In this document: one piece after another, positions 6,677-7,876 of the stretch
How positions within the stretch are numbered: position 1 is the first letter of the stretch
How the letters are laid out: every line of letters begins with the position of its first letter
Assembly: GCA_009926905.1 (NCBI GenBank)
Contig: RFNX01000219.1
Span: forward strand, 1-7,876
Direction: 5' to 3'
From: Flavobacteriales bacterium
Lineage (GTDB): Bacteria > Bacteroidota > Bacteroidia > Flavobacteriales_D > Crocinitomicaceae
DNA: 7,876 nt
The notes under the pieces: generated by a model
Told to the model about the DNA's origin: nothing
Database searches by the model: none
The model's input: only the letters and a program-made list of their open reading frames with translations
Position numbers and translations under genes: made by a program

Positions 6677-7423
6677 ATGAGAGCAATAACTTTTTTGATA
6701 GTTAGTTCGTTGGTGCTTTTCTCTTGTAAAAAGAAAGATCTCGAACCAACTCCAACTCCTGATAAATTCATCAGCATGACAATCCAACCTTTTTTTGGAA
6801 ACGGAAATCTCTTTTTAGATTCCATTTACACAACAGCAGAAGGCTATCAAGTGAAATTTACGGACATCAAATGTTATCTTTCTGGAATTGGTAATGATAC
6901 TGTTCAATTGTCGCAAGCTGTACTTTTTGATTACAGAGAAACTGGGACTTTACTGATGAGAAAAATTGGGGATTACACAAAATTCTCCAATTTGCAAGGA
7001 AGTATTGGTGTTATTTCAAGTTTGAATCATAGCGATCCTTCTGCGTTTCCAAATGATAGTCCGTTGAATATAAGTAATGCTGGACCTATGCACTGGGGTT
7101 GGAATCCTGGCTATATTTTCTTAAACATCGAAGGAAAAGTGGATACGATTGCGGACGGAAATCCTTTGTTTGACCATAGTTTTAGTTTCCATATTGGTAC
7201 TGATGCTTATTTACAGACCTTTAACTTTTCAAACTTATCGTGGTTAAATCCTTCAGCAAACGAATATGTACTTCCTTTGAAATTGAACCTTTCACAGTTA
7301 TTACAGAATAATGGTCAAAACATTGATTTAAAAACAGAATTTTTAACACATACAGCCTCTGGTCAAGAACTTTTAACTCAGAAAGTTGTTCAAAATTTCA
7401 AACAATCTTTGTCACCTTATTAA
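6677..7423 (+). CDS. MbnP family copper-binding lipoprotein
   Basis: A 248-aa lipoprotein with lipobox LFSC (lipidated Cys17), followed by Lys-rich residues and a Thr/Pro spacer. The mature domain matches MbnP-family proteins. It has an FTDIKCYLSGI-type segment near 61-71, the characteristic PMHWGWNPGYIF block (137-148) and an FHIGTD segment (171-176). In the characterised family, a partner di-heme enzyme (MbnH) oxidises one Trp to kynurenine and the modified protein binds Cu(I) with the help of histidines. Candidate residues here are Trp140 and Trp142 in the motif, plus His139, His167 and His172. Which Trp is modified cannot be read from sequence. The stop overlaps the next start (TAATG) and that next gene encodes the expected haem-enzyme partner. 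This strongly supports the call. The acylated Cys implies anchoring in an envelope membrane facing the periplasm or outside. A possible leaderless promoter precedes it. Confidence 0.85.
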   Translation: MRAITFLIVSSLVLFSCKKKDLEPTPTPDKFISMTIQPFFGNGNLFLDSIYTTAEGYQVKFTDIKCYLSGIGNDTVQLSQAVLFDYRETGTLLMRKIGDYTKFSNLQGSIGVISSLNHSDPSAFPNDSPLNISNAGPMHWGWNPGYIFLNIEGKVDTIADGNPLFDHSFSFHIGTDAYLQTFNFSNLSWLNPSANEYVLPLKLNLSQLLQNNGQNIDLKTEFLTHTASGQELLTQKVVQNFKQSLSPY

Positions 7424-7876
7424 TGCGAAAACTCTATTTTTTCTTTTCTGTCATATTGCTAATTACGGCTTGTAATAAAGATAAAGCTGAATACAAAGCA
7501 ACACCTTACAATTTAGAAATACCAAGTCATTTTCCTCAAATGATTATTCCTGTTGACAACCAAATGACGGTTGAAGGAGTGGAATTAGGACGCTATCTTT
7601 TTTATGAAAAAAAACTAAGTGGAGACAATTCGATGAGTTGTGCAACTTGTCACAATCTAAACAATTCATTTTCAGACACTAATCGTTATTCAGTTGGAAT
7701 TGATGGATTTTTTGGAAATCGTCAATCGATGGCATTAGTCAATTTAGGTTGGGAAAACTTTTTCTTTTGGGACGGAAGAGAATCAACATTGGAAAATCAG
7801 ATATTGAAACCGGTCATCAATCCCATCGAAATGCACGAAGAATGGAAAGATGCTGTTGCAAAATTGAATTTAGACA
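7423..7876 (+). CDS. MbnH-like di-heme cytochrome c peroxidase/MauG-family lipoprotein (3' end outside window)
   Basis: The first 151 codons are present and the gene runs off the window. The N-terminus is a lipoprotein signal with lipobox ITAC (Cys17). The bacterial di-heme cytochrome c peroxidase/MauG fold follows: PVDNQMTVEGVELGRYLFYEKKLS (43-66), the first haem-binding CATCH (73-77), FSDT (83-86), NRQSMALVN (99-107), FFWDGRESTLENQ (114-126) and NPIEM (133-137). The second CxxCH lies beyond the edge. The gene starts at the A of the mbnP stop codon (TAATG), indicating translational coupling. The neighbour makes an MbnH role likely: oxidising a Trp of MbnP to kynurenine in a peroxide- or oxygen-dependent reaction. 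A generic peroxidase is the alternative, since sequence alone does not separate the subfamilies in this fragment. Haem attachment requires export and the cytochrome c maturation system. Confidence 0.87.
   Translation, partial: MRKLYFFFSVILLITACNKDKAEYKATPYNLEIPSHFPQMIIPVDNQMTVEGVELGRYLFYEKKLSGDNSMSCATCHNLNNSFSDTNRYSVGIDGFFGNRQSMALVNLGWENFFFWDGRESTLENQILKPVINPIEMHEEWKDAVAKLNLD

Noticed and set aside
1..7876. Search by eye for CRISPR repeats, tRNA/rRNA genes, insertion-sequence ends, integrase or toxin-antitoxin genes
   Set aside because: No regularly spaced repeats, cloverleaf-like segments, transposase motifs or terminal inverted repeats were seen. Nearly all of the window is accounted for by ordinary genes.

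Overview
The window is low-GC DNA with Bacteroidota characteristics. It carries a gliding-motility lipoprotein gene (gldH), a Bacteroidota-type -33/-7 promoter, few Shine-Dalgarno sequences and many lipoproteins. Flavobacteriales is the best guess, possibly the Crocinitomicaceae/Fluviicola branch, but the family placement is inference and not read from a marker gene.

Layout. Positions 1-30 probably hold the last codons of an upstream gene. Then comes a tight plus-strand run: gldH (39-506), a small cytoplasmic DUF6495-like protein (508-993) and a secreted protein of unknown function (1000-2031). Gaps here are 1 and 6 nt, so one operon is likely. A 93-nt intergenic gap (2032-2124) holds a weak A/T hairpin with a T run and a very good Bacteroidota promoter. 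This promoter drives an unrecognised lipoprotein (2125-2778) and a CTP-synthase-C-terminal-like protein (2799-3485) in which all three amidotransferase triad positions appear to be replaced.

On the minus strand, 3474-6617 encodes a 1047-aa AddA/RecB-like UvrD-family helicase with a C-terminal PD-(D/E)XK nuclease domain. It overlaps the preceding gene tail to tail by 12 nt and appears to start at TTG. Diverging from it is a lipoprotein of the MbnP family (6677-7423), followed with a 1-nt overlap (TAATG) by a lipoprotein-type di-heme cytochrome c peroxidase/MauG-family gene (7423 to beyond the window). This matches the MbnP-MbnH pairing, in which the haem enzyme oxidises a tryptophan of its partner to kynurenine and thereby creates a copper-binding protein.

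Most of the window is ordinary chromosomal housekeeping or accessory envelope content, with no mobile element, CRISPR array, tRNA or rRNA seen. The points most worth a second look are the catalytically dead-looking amidotransferase homologue, the MbnP/MbnH pair with a possibly leaderless promoter, and the AddA homologue with no AddB partner beside it and a non-ATG start.
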